A DNA stretch of 60,666 nt from Acidobacteriota bacterium (GCA_003225295.1 QHYZ01000103.1:1-60666), one strand, 5' to 3'; positions 8,401-17,159 are shown, counted from the first letter of the stretch. Numbers and translations are program-made. Notes: generated from the sequence alone by a model not told the origin.

Positions 8401-9679
8401 CTTGTAGAATCCCCTCGTCGTGTTCTCTATCCATGCCGCATGCAGCGGCGGCGAGATGCGCTTCGTCAATGTATTTCTTCAGAGCGGCAGACGCTGTCTG
8501 AACGCGCTCCTGGTATCGTTCGACCGCTCGCTCACAAATTTCCCGCTCCCGCAACGATTCCCCATGCTCGTCGGCAGCTCTTTCGGCATCGCGCCTGCGA
8601 TCCGCGGCGCGTTTCGCGGCGGCATCGAGATCCCGTGCGGATCGCATTTCGGGACTGCTCTCCAGCGTCTGCTTCTCTCCCAGCGCAGTTGCCAGCTCCA
8701 GTGACAGCTCCTCCAGCCGGACCAGCAATGACTTGCTTTGTTCCTTTGCCTGATCGCAAGCGCTCTCCGCCTCTCGGAGTTTCCGTTGGCGACTTTCATA
8801 CACACTGTGCGCCTTGCGCACTTCTTCGGATCGTCGGCAAGCCAGTATTGCGGCATATTGGCGATACTCCTTCAGAAACGCATCCGCCGACCGCTTGGCC
8901 GCGACCAGGTTCTCGAGCGCGAGCCGGTCTTCTTCCAGGCCGCGCATGGCCTCGGCCACCTGCGTGATAATCGTTTGCGATACCGGTGGCAGCGCGTTGC
9001 TCAGCGCATTCGACAGCCGCCCTTCATCCAACTGGCGCGCCAGCTGAGGCTGGCGCAGCTCAATCAGCAGATCGATCAATGCCTCGTAACGATCCTGCCG
9101 CAATCCAAACATCCGGCGGTTCACTTCCGCCCGATATTCTGAGGCAGTCGTGAACAGCTGGCCGGTGCCACCGAGCGCTTCGAGCAGCGCGTCTTTTGAC
9201 AGTGGGTTGCCTTGCGAGGAGCAAAGCGCAAGATCACGCCCAATCCTTTGCGGCGTGACGAAAAACCACCTCCCAGCGATGCCTTTCCCGCTCACCGCGC
9301 GCACGCCGCATCCGAGTGTGAGGTAATGGTCGCAGCCGACATCGTCCCGGCGGCCGAACTCGATCCAGGTGTAACCAAGACGGTCATCATACTTGCCCAT
9401 TAACAAGTTCCACTCAAATCGCTTGGCGGAATCGCCGTCGGGCTCGACACGATGCGGCGAGGTCTCTCCATCGAGCAGAAACGGGAGTTGCATGGCCAGC
9501 ACCCGGCTTTTTCCCGTGCCGTTGTTTCCCCGCAGCAGCAGCCGACCGCAATGGAAGTGAAATTCTTGATAGTCGTAGCGATACAGATTTACCAGTCCCG
9601 ACCGTAGCGGCTGCCAGCGCGCACTGGCCGCCTGCGGTAGCGGAATCGCCTGACGTCTCACCGTATCCATGTTTTCCAC
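5465..9679 (-). CDS. jetC: Wadjet type II JetC, SMC/SbcC-like ATPase (TIGR02680 family)
   Basis: A 1404-residue SMC-like ATPase. The Walker A motif GNNGTGKS lies at about 51-58. A long coiled-coil middle rich in Glu, Arg and Ala runs over several hundred residues, with a globular hinge-like insert near 600-750. The C-terminus has the ABC signature SGGEK (about 1261) and the Walker B motif LILLDEAF (about 1291-1298). This head-coil-head design drives ATP-dependent DNA loop extrusion. The annotated start is GTG (9677-9679); an ATG three codons in (9670) is an alternative. It overlaps jetD by 4 nt and follows jetB by 34 nt. All ATPase motifs are intact, so the complex should be functional. Confidence 0.93.
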   Translation of the reverse strand: MENMDTVRRQAIPLPQAASARWQPLRSGLVNLYRYDYQEFHFHCGRLLLRGNNGTGKSRVLAMQLPFLLDGETSPHRVEPDGDSAKRFEWNLLMGKYDDRLGYTWIEFGRRDDVGCDHYLTLGCGVRAVSGKGIAGRWFFVTPQRIGRDLALCSSQGNPLSKDALLEALGGTGQLFTTASEYRAEVNRRMFGLRQDRYEALIDLLIELRQPQLARQLDEGRLSNALSNALPPVSQTIITQVAEAMRGLEEDRLALENLVAAKRSADAFLKEYRQYAAILACRRSEEVRKAHSVYESRQRKLREAESACDQAKEQSKSLLVRLEELSLELATALGEKQTLESSPEMRSARDLDAAAKRAADRRRDAERAADEHGESLREREICERAVERYQERVQTASAALKKYIDEAHLAAAACGMDREHDEGILQGVMAETNNATLLEEVHRSLTAAVRERRRAARLLDELNADVDAARRVFQAASDKRDQEQERVSEGAEAVSAAEREVLASIGALAEAYRQWCAAVVVLAPAAVPEVVPEISSWCEENMAATSPVRAAVDQAMENFHRSVASERAAKEQELRSAEEKLRVLCDEQERLSKGEHQPPPPPYTRDPESRRARDGAPFWMLCEFFEHVPAEHRAAIEAAMESSGLLDAWVNPEGAIRSKEERLDTFLLDEEPQEALPSYPTLADVLRPSGDRTGGPAGVPVEVIARIIHRIGFGEDSGPVWVDLAGRWRIGPKLGRWTKPAAQHIGQAAREAARLRRLRELDDELMALRQALSAIRAAMTELDQRDAAAKAEAAHAPDDGSVRLSVAERDAQRQQLTQRRVRLREAEARVGAAAEVFERKTTARDATAVDLGLREWIDRLRSLEDALGEYQQVLGSLWPAARERMFADLALREERSRLESNRLREDRLHSAKQEAEQKTAAADAEFAMLHQTVGAAVEEVQRRLREVEGRLDRIQKEQQGAAQTLGGAQERVRLLVSSIADMEREIAADTANRARAIEHLLRFANTGLLHLAAAEERLLAGQTQGELSVAAAVDLARRIDVALQAIDYSDGAWEKNQKLIYQHVQEVTNALQSHDYRPEHTTDNDVLVVTVLFQGERRRMNDFSSLLAEEIVNRGALLTAKEREVLENYLIHDVAVELGSLIRRAAELVRDMSKQLQLRPTSTGMMLQFKWEALSEGPAAFNEARKKLMGESSTWSQADRMLLGDFLQEQIRSVRETETTGTWQEQLTIALDYRRWHQFFVERKQDGDWQRLTKRTHGTASGGEKALALTIPQFAAAAAYYGSAGKFAPRLILLDEAFVGIDSDMRSKCMGMLHEFDLDFVMTSEREWGCYATLPGLAIYQLSARAGVDAVWTSRWVWNGRERLRGNDAQDGRSTMANVNGKAQEIDEVSSVEVFPEHNARPST

Positions 9680-9713
9680 TCGATCCGCACAGACCCTCAG
9701 TTATTTCCTGAAG

Positions 9714-10970
9714 TCACGGAGTACTTTCTCTCATCGGTGACGCATCGTCACGTAGAGTACCAACCGCAAAACGGCCGATCGTCGGCAAGGGCGTAACCGC
9801 CTGCTTCTTCGGGTCTACTTCAATCAACCTCAACATTTCCATGCGACCCAGCGCTTCATACAGCAACACGCCGGCTGCGCCTGGCTCGCCGACGTCCTTC
9901 CGCCAGTGATGTCGATGCTGCCGAATCAGCGACTCGACATGGCCCTCCAGCTCGGAAATGCTCAAGGGGTCCGTCCGTTCGTCACGAAGGCGGTTCGCGA
10001 GATGCTCGGCAATCAGCAGCGTGGCATGGCCGTCTGTGCCCTCTTCCGGCATCTTCACGTCGGTCATCAGTTCATCCGGGTCGATCATCGCCACACCCTC
10101 GCGCCGGGTCTCCTGAACCAATCCGGTTGCGACTTCAATTTCTTTCACGATCGAAGGGCGCTGCGACACAAAATACGCGCGTTCTTCCTCGCTGAGCGCC
10201 GAATAGTACGTTACCGGGTCGTTCAGCAATCGGCGAAACAATCGCGTGCGCAGCCGGCGATGCCGGCCCTCTTCGGTGTCCGGAAACGGCTCGTCCACCA
10301 TAGCGTTGATGCGCTCTTCAGTCGATCGTGCAGCCATCGTTGACGGCCCGCGCCGCACGTTCAGCATCGCCGCCAATGCCGCACCGTTGATGTTGTACAG
10401 TACGTCTTGCTCCGGAGAGGTCAGGAAGTGCTGTTCGTCACCGTCCACCCGCGTCAAAACACGCAGATCGATCAGGTGCTTGATGACTTCCACAAGATCC
10501 CGGCGATGCTCGCGCAGCGCTAAGTCAAAGGAAACACCTTTGCGGTCCAACTGCGGATCGGCAGCAAACTCGCCGGCGATGGCATCCGCCAACCGCCGCA
10601 GCACCGTTTGCCGCTCGGATTTCTCCAGCACTGCCAGCGCCAGACACAGCACCACGTACCGCCGCCGCGCGAATGGCTGCTCCTTGCTGTCGAGCAGCGG
10701 CCGCGTGGAATCGTTGAGTTCGCCAGGCGTCTTGCGCAGGCGCGCCAGCTCGCTTTCGACGTGCAGCGTCCATTGGCAATGCCTCATGAACCACTCCCGC
10801 AGCCACGCCGCATGCCGGCGAACCAGGATGAAATCGGCAGCCCCTTTCTCGCCAGGCGTCAGCAGTGGCCGCCGCAACAGCGCTGCAATCGCACGCCGCC
10901 GCTCATACACGGTTTGGGCCTGCAAGCTACTCGATATCGTCTGCCGCGGTAAGGACGTATCCATGTCCAT
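9714..10970 (-). CDS. jetB: Wadjet type II JetB (TIGR02678/DUF2398 family)
   Basis: A 418-residue protein matching the DUF2398 kite-type subunit that binds the SMC arms in Wadjet complexes. Typical features are RRRAIAALLRRPLLTPGEKG near the start, an Arg-rich helical middle, and LSEEERAYFVSQRP around 270. A longer frame reaches 11015, but I prefer the ATG at 10970. It comes directly after the jetA stop (TAG, 10973-10975) and is preceded by a GGAGGG Shine-Dalgarno (10976-10981) inside the last jetA codons. It is soluble, with no signal peptide. The assignment rests on family features and on gene order jetA-jetB-jetC-jetD, which is the type II layout. Confidence 0.88.
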   Translation of the reverse strand: MDMDTSLPRQTISSSLQAQTVYERRRAIAALLRRPLLTPGEKGAADFILVRRHAAWLREWFMRHCQWTLHVESELARLRKTPGELNDSTRPLLDSKEQPFARRRYVVLCLALAVLEKSERQTVLRRLADAIAGEFAADPQLDRKGVSFDLALREHRRDLVEVIKHLIDLRVLTRVDGDEQHFLTSPEQDVLYNINGAALAAMLNVRRGPSTMAARSTEERINAMVDEPFPDTEEGRHRRLRTRLFRRLLNDPVTYYSALSEEERAYFVSQRPSIVKEIEVATGLVQETRREGVAMIDPDELMTDVKMPEEGTDGHATLLIAEHLANRLRDERTDPLSISELEGHVESLIRQHRHHWRKDVGEPGAAGVLLYEALGRMEMLRLIEVDPKKQAVTPLPTIGRFAVGTLRDDASPMRESTP

Positions 10971-10972
10971 AT

Positions 10973-12556
10973 CTATCCCTCCGCTACCAGCGATGGCGGA
11001 ACTTCCAGCCGCCACGCGTCATCCGCTTCTTCGCCATCCTCCGCAAGGGGACGAATCATCAGATAGTGGTCTTCGCCGATCAGTACACCCGCAGTCGCGC
11101 GGATTACGGCCATGGCCCCATCCTCGGTCGGCTCAAGATCGATCTGCAGAACGCCATCGCTGGATGTCACCGAGACCGCCGCTGCGGATCCAGATTTGGC
11201 CGCCAGCGCATCGGCGAGAACATCAAGAAACAACTGAAACGCTCCCTCTGGCAACTCGTCAAGCTGCGACAGACGTACGCGCCGCCCGGCCCCCAGTATC
11301 TGCAGCCACTGGCTGATCTCCCCCGCCTCCTGAAGTGCCAGCTGGCCGAGCTTCGCTCTTTCCGCACTCCGGTCAATCACGTTCTGCGGCCGTCCCCGCG
11401 CCGCGTATCGCCCGGAATTGTGCAGCCGCGGCGAAATCCGTACCGGCGGGGCATCAATCCAGCGCGTCGTTGACGACACAGGCTCGGCGCCGCGCTGGTC
11501 CAGCGTGTCGGCGTCAATCGATAGATGCCGACAGGAATCGAGGGCAAACGCGCCCCGCCACAGTCGATGGGCCGCTTGATCATCCTCCGCTTCTGCAAAC
11601 CACAGAGCCAGTGCCCGCAGGTCGGCTGCCCGATCGCTCCGCCCCGCTCGCCGGTCATTGATCCCCGTCACTGCCGCTACGAGAGAGGGAATCGCCGCCC
11701 GTGCCGCGCCGCGCAACTCCTCTGCTTGCGACGGCCGCTTGTCGCTCCCGACAAACCAGGAACAAAGCCCCTCCCAGCGCTGCTGCCACGCTCGCCGCGC
11801 CACCGCCCGGTCTTCGTCGGTCACCGTCAGCCGATCAACCAATTCTCGCTCCGCTGCCCGATGTAGAAGGGGTGCGATCCTCTCCGGTTCAATCGACCGA
11901 ATCGTCATAGCTATTTCATGCCCCGCCAGAACTAGCTGCGACAAGAACCGCTCCAGATAGTCGATCAGCCGTTGTTTGTAGATGAGAAAGGATTCGACAT
12001 TCAGCCCCTGCAGCTCGATCCGCCGCTGCAAGCCTCCAATGAACCGCTGCGCCTGCGCCGTGAGCTCATCGAACCGCTGCCTCAAGAGCGAAAACGCATT
12101 GAATACGTCCGCATCGTCAACTTTTTCCTGCCGCGAAAGGAAGATGACCTGGTCGAGCTGTTTGCGTATGTCGTCGAGTGCCGCCGCCTGCAATTCGCCC
12201 GGCTGCCGGAGCGATTGCTCGAACACCGCCAGCGCCGCTTCCGCCGCCTCGCCCGCAGCAGACATCTGATACAGGTTCCGGACCCGCCAAAAGTCATCCA
12301 CCGTCAACACTTCCGCAGTGTCGGGATGCGCCTCCAGATTCCCCCACGCCATTAACTGCTGCAACATCATTTCAACCGCCGTCGCATCCGCGTACCTCAT
12401 GCCATCGTCCGCCAACTGCCGTTCCACATCCGTTGGCCGGAGATGTATGACAAACCGGGCCTTGGCCTGCGTAAAGACATTCAGTACGGTGCGATACGTC
12501 ACGCACTTTTCGGCTGTGAGATGCGCGAAGACGTTGTAGTTTGACGACGATGCCAA
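10973..12556 (-). CDS. jetA: Wadjet type II JetA, kleisin-like subunit (TIGR02677/DUF2397 family)
   Basis: A 527-residue protein of the DUF2397 type, the kleisin-like subunit that bridges the JetC heads. The N-terminus NYNVFAHLTAEKCVTYRTVL is a winged-helix-like opening common to the family. Long amphipathic helices follow (residues 150-300), and a C-terminal domain ends near LRLEVPP. The start is an uncommon TTG at 12554-12556, supported by a perfect AGGAGG at 12563-12568 with 6-nt spacing. It is the first gene of the operon. The 318-nt stretch upstream should hold the promoter, though I see no clear boxes. Confidence 0.88.
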   Translation of the reverse strand: MASSSNYNVFAHLTAEKCVTYRTVLNVFTQAKARFVIHLRPTDVERQLADDGMRYADATAVEMMLQQLMAWGNLEAHPDTAEVLTVDDFWRVRNLYQMSAAGEAAEAALAVFEQSLRQPGELQAAALDDIRKQLDQVIFLSRQEKVDDADVFNAFSLLRQRFDELTAQAQRFIGGLQRRIELQGLNVESFLIYKQRLIDYLERFLSQLVLAGHEIAMTIRSIEPERIAPLLHRAAERELVDRLTVTDEDRAVARRAWQQRWEGLCSWFVGSDKRPSQAEELRGAARAAIPSLVAAVTGINDRRAGRSDRAADLRALALWFAEAEDDQAAHRLWRGAFALDSCRHLSIDADTLDQRGAEPVSSTTRWIDAPPVRISPRLHNSGRYAARGRPQNVIDRSAERAKLGQLALQEAGEISQWLQILGAGRRVRLSQLDELPEGAFQLFLDVLADALAAKSGSAAAVSVTSSDGVLQIDLEPTEDGAMAVIRATAGVLIGEDHYLMIRPLAEDGEEADDAWRLEVPPSLVAEG

Positions 12557-12874
12557 CCCTGGCCTCCTACTTCCTCATCATCGACGGGAGTCGGACCCTT
12601 GCTCTGCCTGGGGATGCGGGACAAAAAGTATGGCTATTCCTGAAAACCATTGCAAATTCGTCGAGAATCCAACGCTGCTGATCTTCCTCCTTGGCCGCTG
12701 CAACGCATGCAACTTGCAAAGGGACTATCTTGTTGGACGGACTGCCACAAATGTTATTCATCTTTGTCCAACAATCGTGCTGAGAACGAACCTCCTCTCG
12801 CCCGCTATGGCCACCGTCACCGTATTCGATCAATCCTCGGCCGCCCCTGTAGTAACCAGCAAGGATGATGGAAT
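12557..12874. other. Intergenic region upstream of the Wadjet operon
   Basis: This contains the jetA Shine-Dalgarno (12563-12568) and presumably the operon promoter. Open frames on both strands have no recognisable domains. No hairpin or operator stands out. Confidence 0.5.
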
Positions 12875-13144
12875 CTAAATCAAGCGCGGCTGATATATCT
12901 CGCGTGGCGAGCCGTCCGTTCTTTCCAACATCTTCGTGAAATCCATGGGCTTGACCTCATGCTCGACACAAACATCCGCGGCTGACACCTTAACGAGGTT
13001 GAGCGCCGGGGCGATTCCGGGAACCTGTTCGTCGCCACCGGTCCACATAATGCAGCGGCCGTGTCCTCAGCCGTATATCGAAACGCCATCCATATCTTGA
13101 CCGTCGCGCGACATCAGCGCACCGCCACAGGAAGAAACTATCAT
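12875..13144 (-). pseudogene. Possible decayed gene fragment with one in-frame TGA
   Basis: Reading the minus strand from ATG 13144 gives MIVSSCGGALMSRDGQDMDG and then a TGA. After it the same frame continues as GHGRCIMWTGGDEQVPGIAP and further protein-like sequence (KVSAADVCVEHEVKPMDFTK) to a TAG at 12875-12877. The balanced composition on both sides of the single stop suggests a former coding sequence of about 90 codons. I do not recognise the family. It may instead be a chance frame. Confidence 0.35.
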
Positions 13145-13307
13145 ATTCGTATTTTATTCGCCATAACCGAATCTGAAGACCAGCCCGCGGGGTGACTTGC
13201 CGTGGCAAACGACCTGCCGCGCGTTGGCGCAAAGAGATGAGTAAGGGTAGGAACTCTGAGTCTGTATTAGTGAGGGTATTCGCGATGAACCACCGCGAGA
13301 GAGTGAA

Positions 13308-13350
13308 TTGCGCAGGTTCTTCCTTAAGATATACCATTGGAATGTATATC
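13308..13350 (+). promoter_or_regulatory. Promoter and inverted-repeat operator of the AbrB/PIN module
   Basis: GATATAC (13328-13334) and GTATATC (13344-13350) form a perfect 7-bp inverted repeat around CATTGGAAT, directly before the Shine-Dalgarno. A possible -35 TTGCGC (13308-13313) and -10 TATACC (13330-13335), 16 bp apart, would place the operator over the -10 box. AbrB/MazE-type antitoxins usually repress their own promoter. The repeat is observed; promoter boxes and role are inferred. Confidence 0.6.
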
Positions 13351-13361
13351 AAGGAGGGGCA

Positions 13362-13592
13362 ATGCGGGTATCAAAATGGGGCAATAGTCTGGCGGTGCGG
13401 TTGCCCACGGCAGTGGTCGACGCGCTCGATCTCAAAGAAGGCGACCAGATCGAGATTCGAATTGCGCGTGAGCGGGTGTTCGAGGTGAGCCGCGATCAAA
13501 GCAAACCTCACGCGCTCGCCCGGCTACGCAAACTCCGGCGTCCTCTGCCTCCCGGATTTGTTTTTGACCGAGAAGAGGCCGATGACCGTTAA
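13362..13592 (+). CDS. AbrB/MazE-type antitoxin
   Basis: A 76-residue swapped-hairpin AbrB-family protein starting MRVSKWGNSLAVRLPTAVVD and continuing LDLKEGDQIEIRI, the standard SpoVT/AbrB DNA-binding fold. The C-terminal part should bind the toxin. I chose the ATG at 13362 because an AAGGAGGGG ribosome-binding site sits at 13351-13359 and the domain starts there; a longer frame from 13308 crosses the operator. It overlaps the PIN toxin gene by 11 nt, so the two are coupled. Confidence 0.9.
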   Translation: MRVSKWGNSLAVRLPTAVVDALDLKEGDQIEIRIARERVFEVSRDQSKPHALARLRKLRRPLPPGFVFDREEADDR

Positions 13593-13998
13593 GGCTTTCT
13601 TCGATGCTAATGTGCTGATCTATGCAGTAGCGGAGAACGATCCACGCAGCGCGCAAGCTGAAGTACTCCTCGCATCAGGAGGAGTACTCAGCGTTCAGAT
13701 CTTGAACGAATTTGTCTCCGTCACTCGCCGAAAAATCTTGATGTCTTGGAGTGACGTGAGCGAAGCGTTGGATGCTTTTCGAGTTCTTTGTCCCTCTCCG
13801 CTCCCCATCACCATTGAAATCCACGAAGCGGCACTCAAGATTGCCGAGAAGCACGGTTACAACATCTATGATGCGTTGGTCATTGCCGCTGCCTTGGAAG
13901 CTGGGTGCACCACTCTCTATTCCGAAAACCTTCACGATGGCCTGACGATTGATGGGCAACTCACAATTCGAAACCCCTTCGCTAGATCATCCGGTTAG
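13582..13998 (+). CDS. PIN-domain toxin paired with the AbrB antitoxin
   Basis: A 138-residue PIN nuclease. The first acidic residue lies in MTVKAFFDANVLIYAVAEND, a Glu follows in QILNEFVSV, and late Asp residues occur in YNIYDALVIAAA with the Glu in TLYSENLHDG, giving the full metal-binding set. It should be an RNase toxin held in check by the AbrB-type partner. The ATG at 13582 is preferred to one at 13558 because it begins the PIN fold, has GAAGAGG upstream and overlaps the antitoxin end by 11 nt. This is the second PIN-based module within 12 kb, and its antitoxin class differs from that of the first. Confidence 0.9.
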   Translation: MTVKAFFDANVLIYAVAENDPRSAQAEVLLASGGVLSVQILNEFVSVTRRKILMSWSDVSEALDAFRVLCPSPLPITIEIHEAALKIAEKHGYNIYDALVIAAALEAGCTTLYSENLHDGLTIDGQLTIRNPFARSSG

Positions 13999-14280
13999 CG
14001 GTCTCTACGACTTCAAATCGAGAGAGATATATCTCTCCCATGCTAGAGCCGCGAAAAGCACGCTGTTCCACGACGAGGAACACTGTGTTGTGTGAAATTC
14101 CGGCCTTCGTGTCCGCTAGGAGAATCGAAGAGCTCATGAATGCGGTGCTAAAAGTGGACTTGTGGCCTTCAGCGTAGAATCGAAATCCTCGTTCGCACAA
14201 GAACCCTCGATAGCTTTCGCCTTCGCAAGCTGTCCCTCTTCATTGACTTGGTTGCGGCTGCAACCTAAGATGAGCGCCAG

Positions 14281-16647
14281 ATGACGGATTCCTCATCTCT
14301 GATCGGGCAGACCATCTCGCATTACCGCATGATCGAGAGGATCGGTGCTGGCGGAATGGGAGAGGTGTACCGCGCCCGGGACGAGCACCTCGACCGCGAA
14401 GTTGCCATCAAGGTCCTTCCTCAGCGAACCCTCATAGATGAACATGCCCGAAAGCTTCTGCACAAAGAAGCCGTGACACTTTCCAAACTAAACCACTCTC
14501 ATATTGCGACCATATACGACTTCGATACTCAACAGGGTTTGGATTTCCTCGTGATGGAATATGTGAGCGGGGAGACGCTCTCGCAGCACCTGTCGGCTTC
14601 GGTGCTCTCTGAGAAGGAAGTGGCGGCACTGGGCCTGCAAATTGTCCAGGCTCTGGAAGAGGCCCACGAGCACGGCATCATTCATCGCGATCTGAAGCCC
14701 GCGAACATCGCGATTACTTCGAAAGGACGAGTGAAGGTATTGGACTTCGGCTTGGCGAAATTATTTGATCCGACCCGAGGTGGATTGAAAGCGGAAACAC
14801 TGACGCAAAGCGTGGATGATTCCAATCTGATTGGAACCCTGCCATACATGGCGCCGGAGCAAGTGAACGGGGAGCACATCGACGCACGCGCCGACATTTG
14901 GGCCGCGGGCTGCGTGCTCTACGAGATGGCGACTCATCAGCGGTCGTTTCGCGAGGAATCTACGGCACGCCTGTTTGATTCGATTCTGCATCAAGTGGTG
15001 GTCGCGCCGCGAGCGCTGAATCCAAGGATCTCGCCGGAGATGGAACGGATCATTCTGAAGTGCCTGGCGAAGGAACCAGAGAACCGCTATCAGTCTGCCA
15101 AAGAATTACTCGTGGACCTCCGCCGCCTCACCGGGAACTCAACTACGGTGGTCGGTCACCAAAAACACCCTCTGTGGAAGCTTGTGTCGAAACTCGCCAC
15201 ACTCCTGATCGCTCTGGCACTCGGCACCGCTTACTTCGTCTCGCGGCGCTATTGGCCGCAAAGCGCTGCTGCACAGCGAATCATGTTGGCGGTACTCCCT
15301 TTCGAAAACCTCAGCGGCGACCCCAAGCAGGAATACTTCAGCGATGGCCTCACGGAGGAGATGATTTCGCAGTTGGGGAGGTGGCAGCCTCAGCGGCTCG
15401 GCGTCATCGCCAGAACCTCCACGACGCACTACAAAGGATCCAAGAAACGCATTGACCAGATCGGGCACGAACTCGGCGTGAGCTACGTTCTGGAGGGCAG
15501 TGTCCGCCGCGAGGAGGACCGTGTCCGGATCGCCACGGAACTCATTCACGTCGTCGATCAGACTCCTCTTTGGTCAGAGACCTATGAGCGCCAAGCCGCT
15601 GATGTATTTGCCGTGCAGAGCGAAGTCGCGAGCCGCATCACCCAATCGCTGGCTCTCGAATTGCTCCCCTCCCAGCGAGCCTCGTTACTTCGTTCCCCGA
15701 CCAAGGATTCCGCCGCGCACGAAGCTTATCTCAAGGGCCTCTATTATTTGAACAATGTCACGGGCGAGAATTACGAGCGAGCTAGAACCCATTTGGAGCG
15801 AGCGATAGAACTTGATCCCCGCTATGCTCCTGCATATGCAGCGCTAGCTGAATATTATTGGGGCACCGATAAACTGCCGCCGCAGCTAGCCATGCCGAAA
15901 GCCGAGGAGTTTACCCTGAAGAGCCTGCAGCTTGATGAGTCGCTTCCCGAGGCCCACAGCGCACTTGCGGGCATTCGTTTTTATTACAATTGGGACTGGT
16001 CCGCCGCCGAGAAAGAATTCACGCGGTCACTGGAATTAAACCCCAGCGGGGCAGAGACGCACCGCTTGTACTCCCTGTATCTGGCCTCGGTCAGTGGTGC
16101 GGATCAGGCCGTACGGGAGATACGCCGTGCCCAGCAGCTCGATCCTCTCTCTCTCAACATCAACACCTCCGCAGGATGGGTATTCAATTACACTCGCCAG
16201 TACGACCAGGCGATCGAGCAGTGCCGGAAGGCGCTGGAGATCGATCCCGACTATGTCTCCGCGCACGATTGTCTGGGTGAGGGCTACCTCGCCAAAGGAA
16301 TGTTTGAGCAGGCTGTCGCGGAGTTCCGACGAGCCGCTTCGGGCGGCGAACCGGTGCGCACTGTGGGTCTGGCCCGAGCCTACGGAATCATGGGGAGGAG
16401 AAACGAAGCGCGGAAGGTCTTGGACGAATTAACGAAGGCGTCCAGGCAAAGTTATTTCCCGCCGTATCTTTTCGGCGCGATCCACGTAGCTCTCGGCGAA
16501 AACCAACTGGGTCTCGTTTGGCTCGAAGAGGCCTACACCCACCGCGACCCGTACATGGTGCATCTTAAGAGGGACGCAACTTTCGACCCCCTTCGCTCGG
16601 ATCCCCGCTTTCAGGATCTCTTGCGCCGAATGAGCTTCCCGCAGTAG
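14281..16647 (+). CDS. Membrane Ser/Thr protein kinase with TolB-like and TPR sensor region
   Basis: A 788-residue one-pass kinase. The N-terminal PknB-type domain (about 15-285) has the P-loop GAGGMGEVY, the ATP-anchoring K44 (VAIK), HRDLKPAN (135-142), DFG at 155-157 and MAPEQV, so it should be active. A transmembrane helix lies at about 301-320. Outside it is a TolB amino-terminal-like domain (AVLPFENLSGDPKQEYFSDG, 338-460) of the kind also found in adenylate cyclases, then TPR repeats to the end. The architecture is common in Acidobacteriota, where such kinases occur in many copies. The signal and substrates are unknown. It is a monocistronic gene with no tight neighbours. Confidence 0.93.
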   Translation: MTDSSSLIGQTISHYRMIERIGAGGMGEVYRARDEHLDREVAIKVLPQRTLIDEHARKLLHKEAVTLSKLNHSHIATIYDFDTQQGLDFLVMEYVSGETLSQHLSASVLSEKEVAALGLQIVQALEEAHEHGIIHRDLKPANIAITSKGRVKVLDFGLAKLFDPTRGGLKAETLTQSVDDSNLIGTLPYMAPEQVNGEHIDARADIWAAGCVLYEMATHQRSFREESTARLFDSILHQVVVAPRALNPRISPEMERIILKCLAKEPENRYQSAKELLVDLRRLTGNSTTVVGHQKHPLWKLVSKLATLLIALALGTAYFVSRRYWPQSAAAQRIMLAVLPFENLSGDPKQEYFSDGLTEEMISQLGRWQPQRLGVIARTSTTHYKGSKKRIDQIGHELGVSYVLEGSVRREEDRVRIATELIHVVDQTPLWSETYERQAADVFAVQSEVASRITQSLALELLPSQRASLLRSPTKDSAAHEAYLKGLYYLNNVTGENYERARTHLERAIELDPRYAPAYAALAEYYWGTDKLPPQLAMPKAEEFTLKSLQLDESLPEAHSALAGIRFYYNWDWSAAEKEFTRSLELNPSGAETHRLYSLYLASVSGADQAVREIRRAQQLDPLSLNINTSAGWVFNYTRQYDQAIEQCRKALEIDPDYVSAHDCLGEGYLAKGMFEQAVAEFRRAASGGEPVRTVGLARAYGIMGRRNEARKVLDELTKASRQSYFPPYLFGAIHVALGENQLGLVWLEEAYTHRDPYMVHLKRDATFDPLRSDPRFQDLLRRMSFPQ

Positions 16648-16679
16648 AGCGCCTGCCGCCCCGTGATGATGTTTCGCGG

Positions 16680-17159
16680 TCAATGTCCTATGGCGTGTTC
16701 CGGGAGAGCCGTACAACTGCATAGACTTTGCCTGTGATCGATAGTGACCAACCAACTGACATCGTCCGATTTTTCGCCCCCCGGTTCCGGCAGCTTACAT
16801 CCCTCTGTGATAGTCACCAGAGCATCAAACACGGGTTTTCCGGTCTGTGTTCCGTCAACAAATGCCTTAAACACCTTGCTATCGTTCCTGAACTCCTTAT
16901 AGACTGCCGGCGGCAGTCGCAGCAGCGCGAGCTGCGGCCACTTTGGGTCGCCTGCTGCAGATTTCCAAACCTCCAAAACCAGAACGTCTTCCTCTTTGCC
17001 TCTCTCAGACTTGAAAGTCACATGTTTCCAATTGACCGGTTTAGCATTTTGTTTCTCGTCCGCAAAAGAGGGCTGGCTTGCATGCCACCCCACTAGAGCA
17101 CAGACGAAAATTAGAGCACAGACCAAAGTCCCTGGGATCAGGATATTGAGTCGCTTCAT
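16680..17159 (-). CDS. Exported protein of unknown function
   Basis: A 159-residue protein with a clear N-terminal signal or anchor (LIPGTLVCALIFVCALVGWH, then ASQPSFADE). The mature part is a soluble, mixed alpha/beta-looking domain with VNWKHVTFKSERGKEEDVLV and WPQLALLRLPPAVYKEFRND, which I do not recognise. The start at 17159 has a strong AGGAGGG ribosome-binding site just upstream. It is convergent with the kinase gene and not in an operon. Probably periplasmic. Confidence 0.75.
   Translation of the reverse strand: MKRLNILIPGTLVCALIFVCALVGWHASQPSFADEKQNAKPVNWKHVTFKSERGKEEDVLVLEVWKSAAGDPKWPQLALLRLPPAVYKEFRNDSKVFKAFVDGTQTGKPVFDALVTITEGCKLPEPGGEKSDDVSWLVTIDHRQSLCSCTALPEHAIGH

Noticed and set aside
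12567-12833. 88-codon minus frame just upstream of jetA
   Set aside because: Would occupy the expected promoter region; Cys- and Ser-rich mixed composition and no recognisable family.
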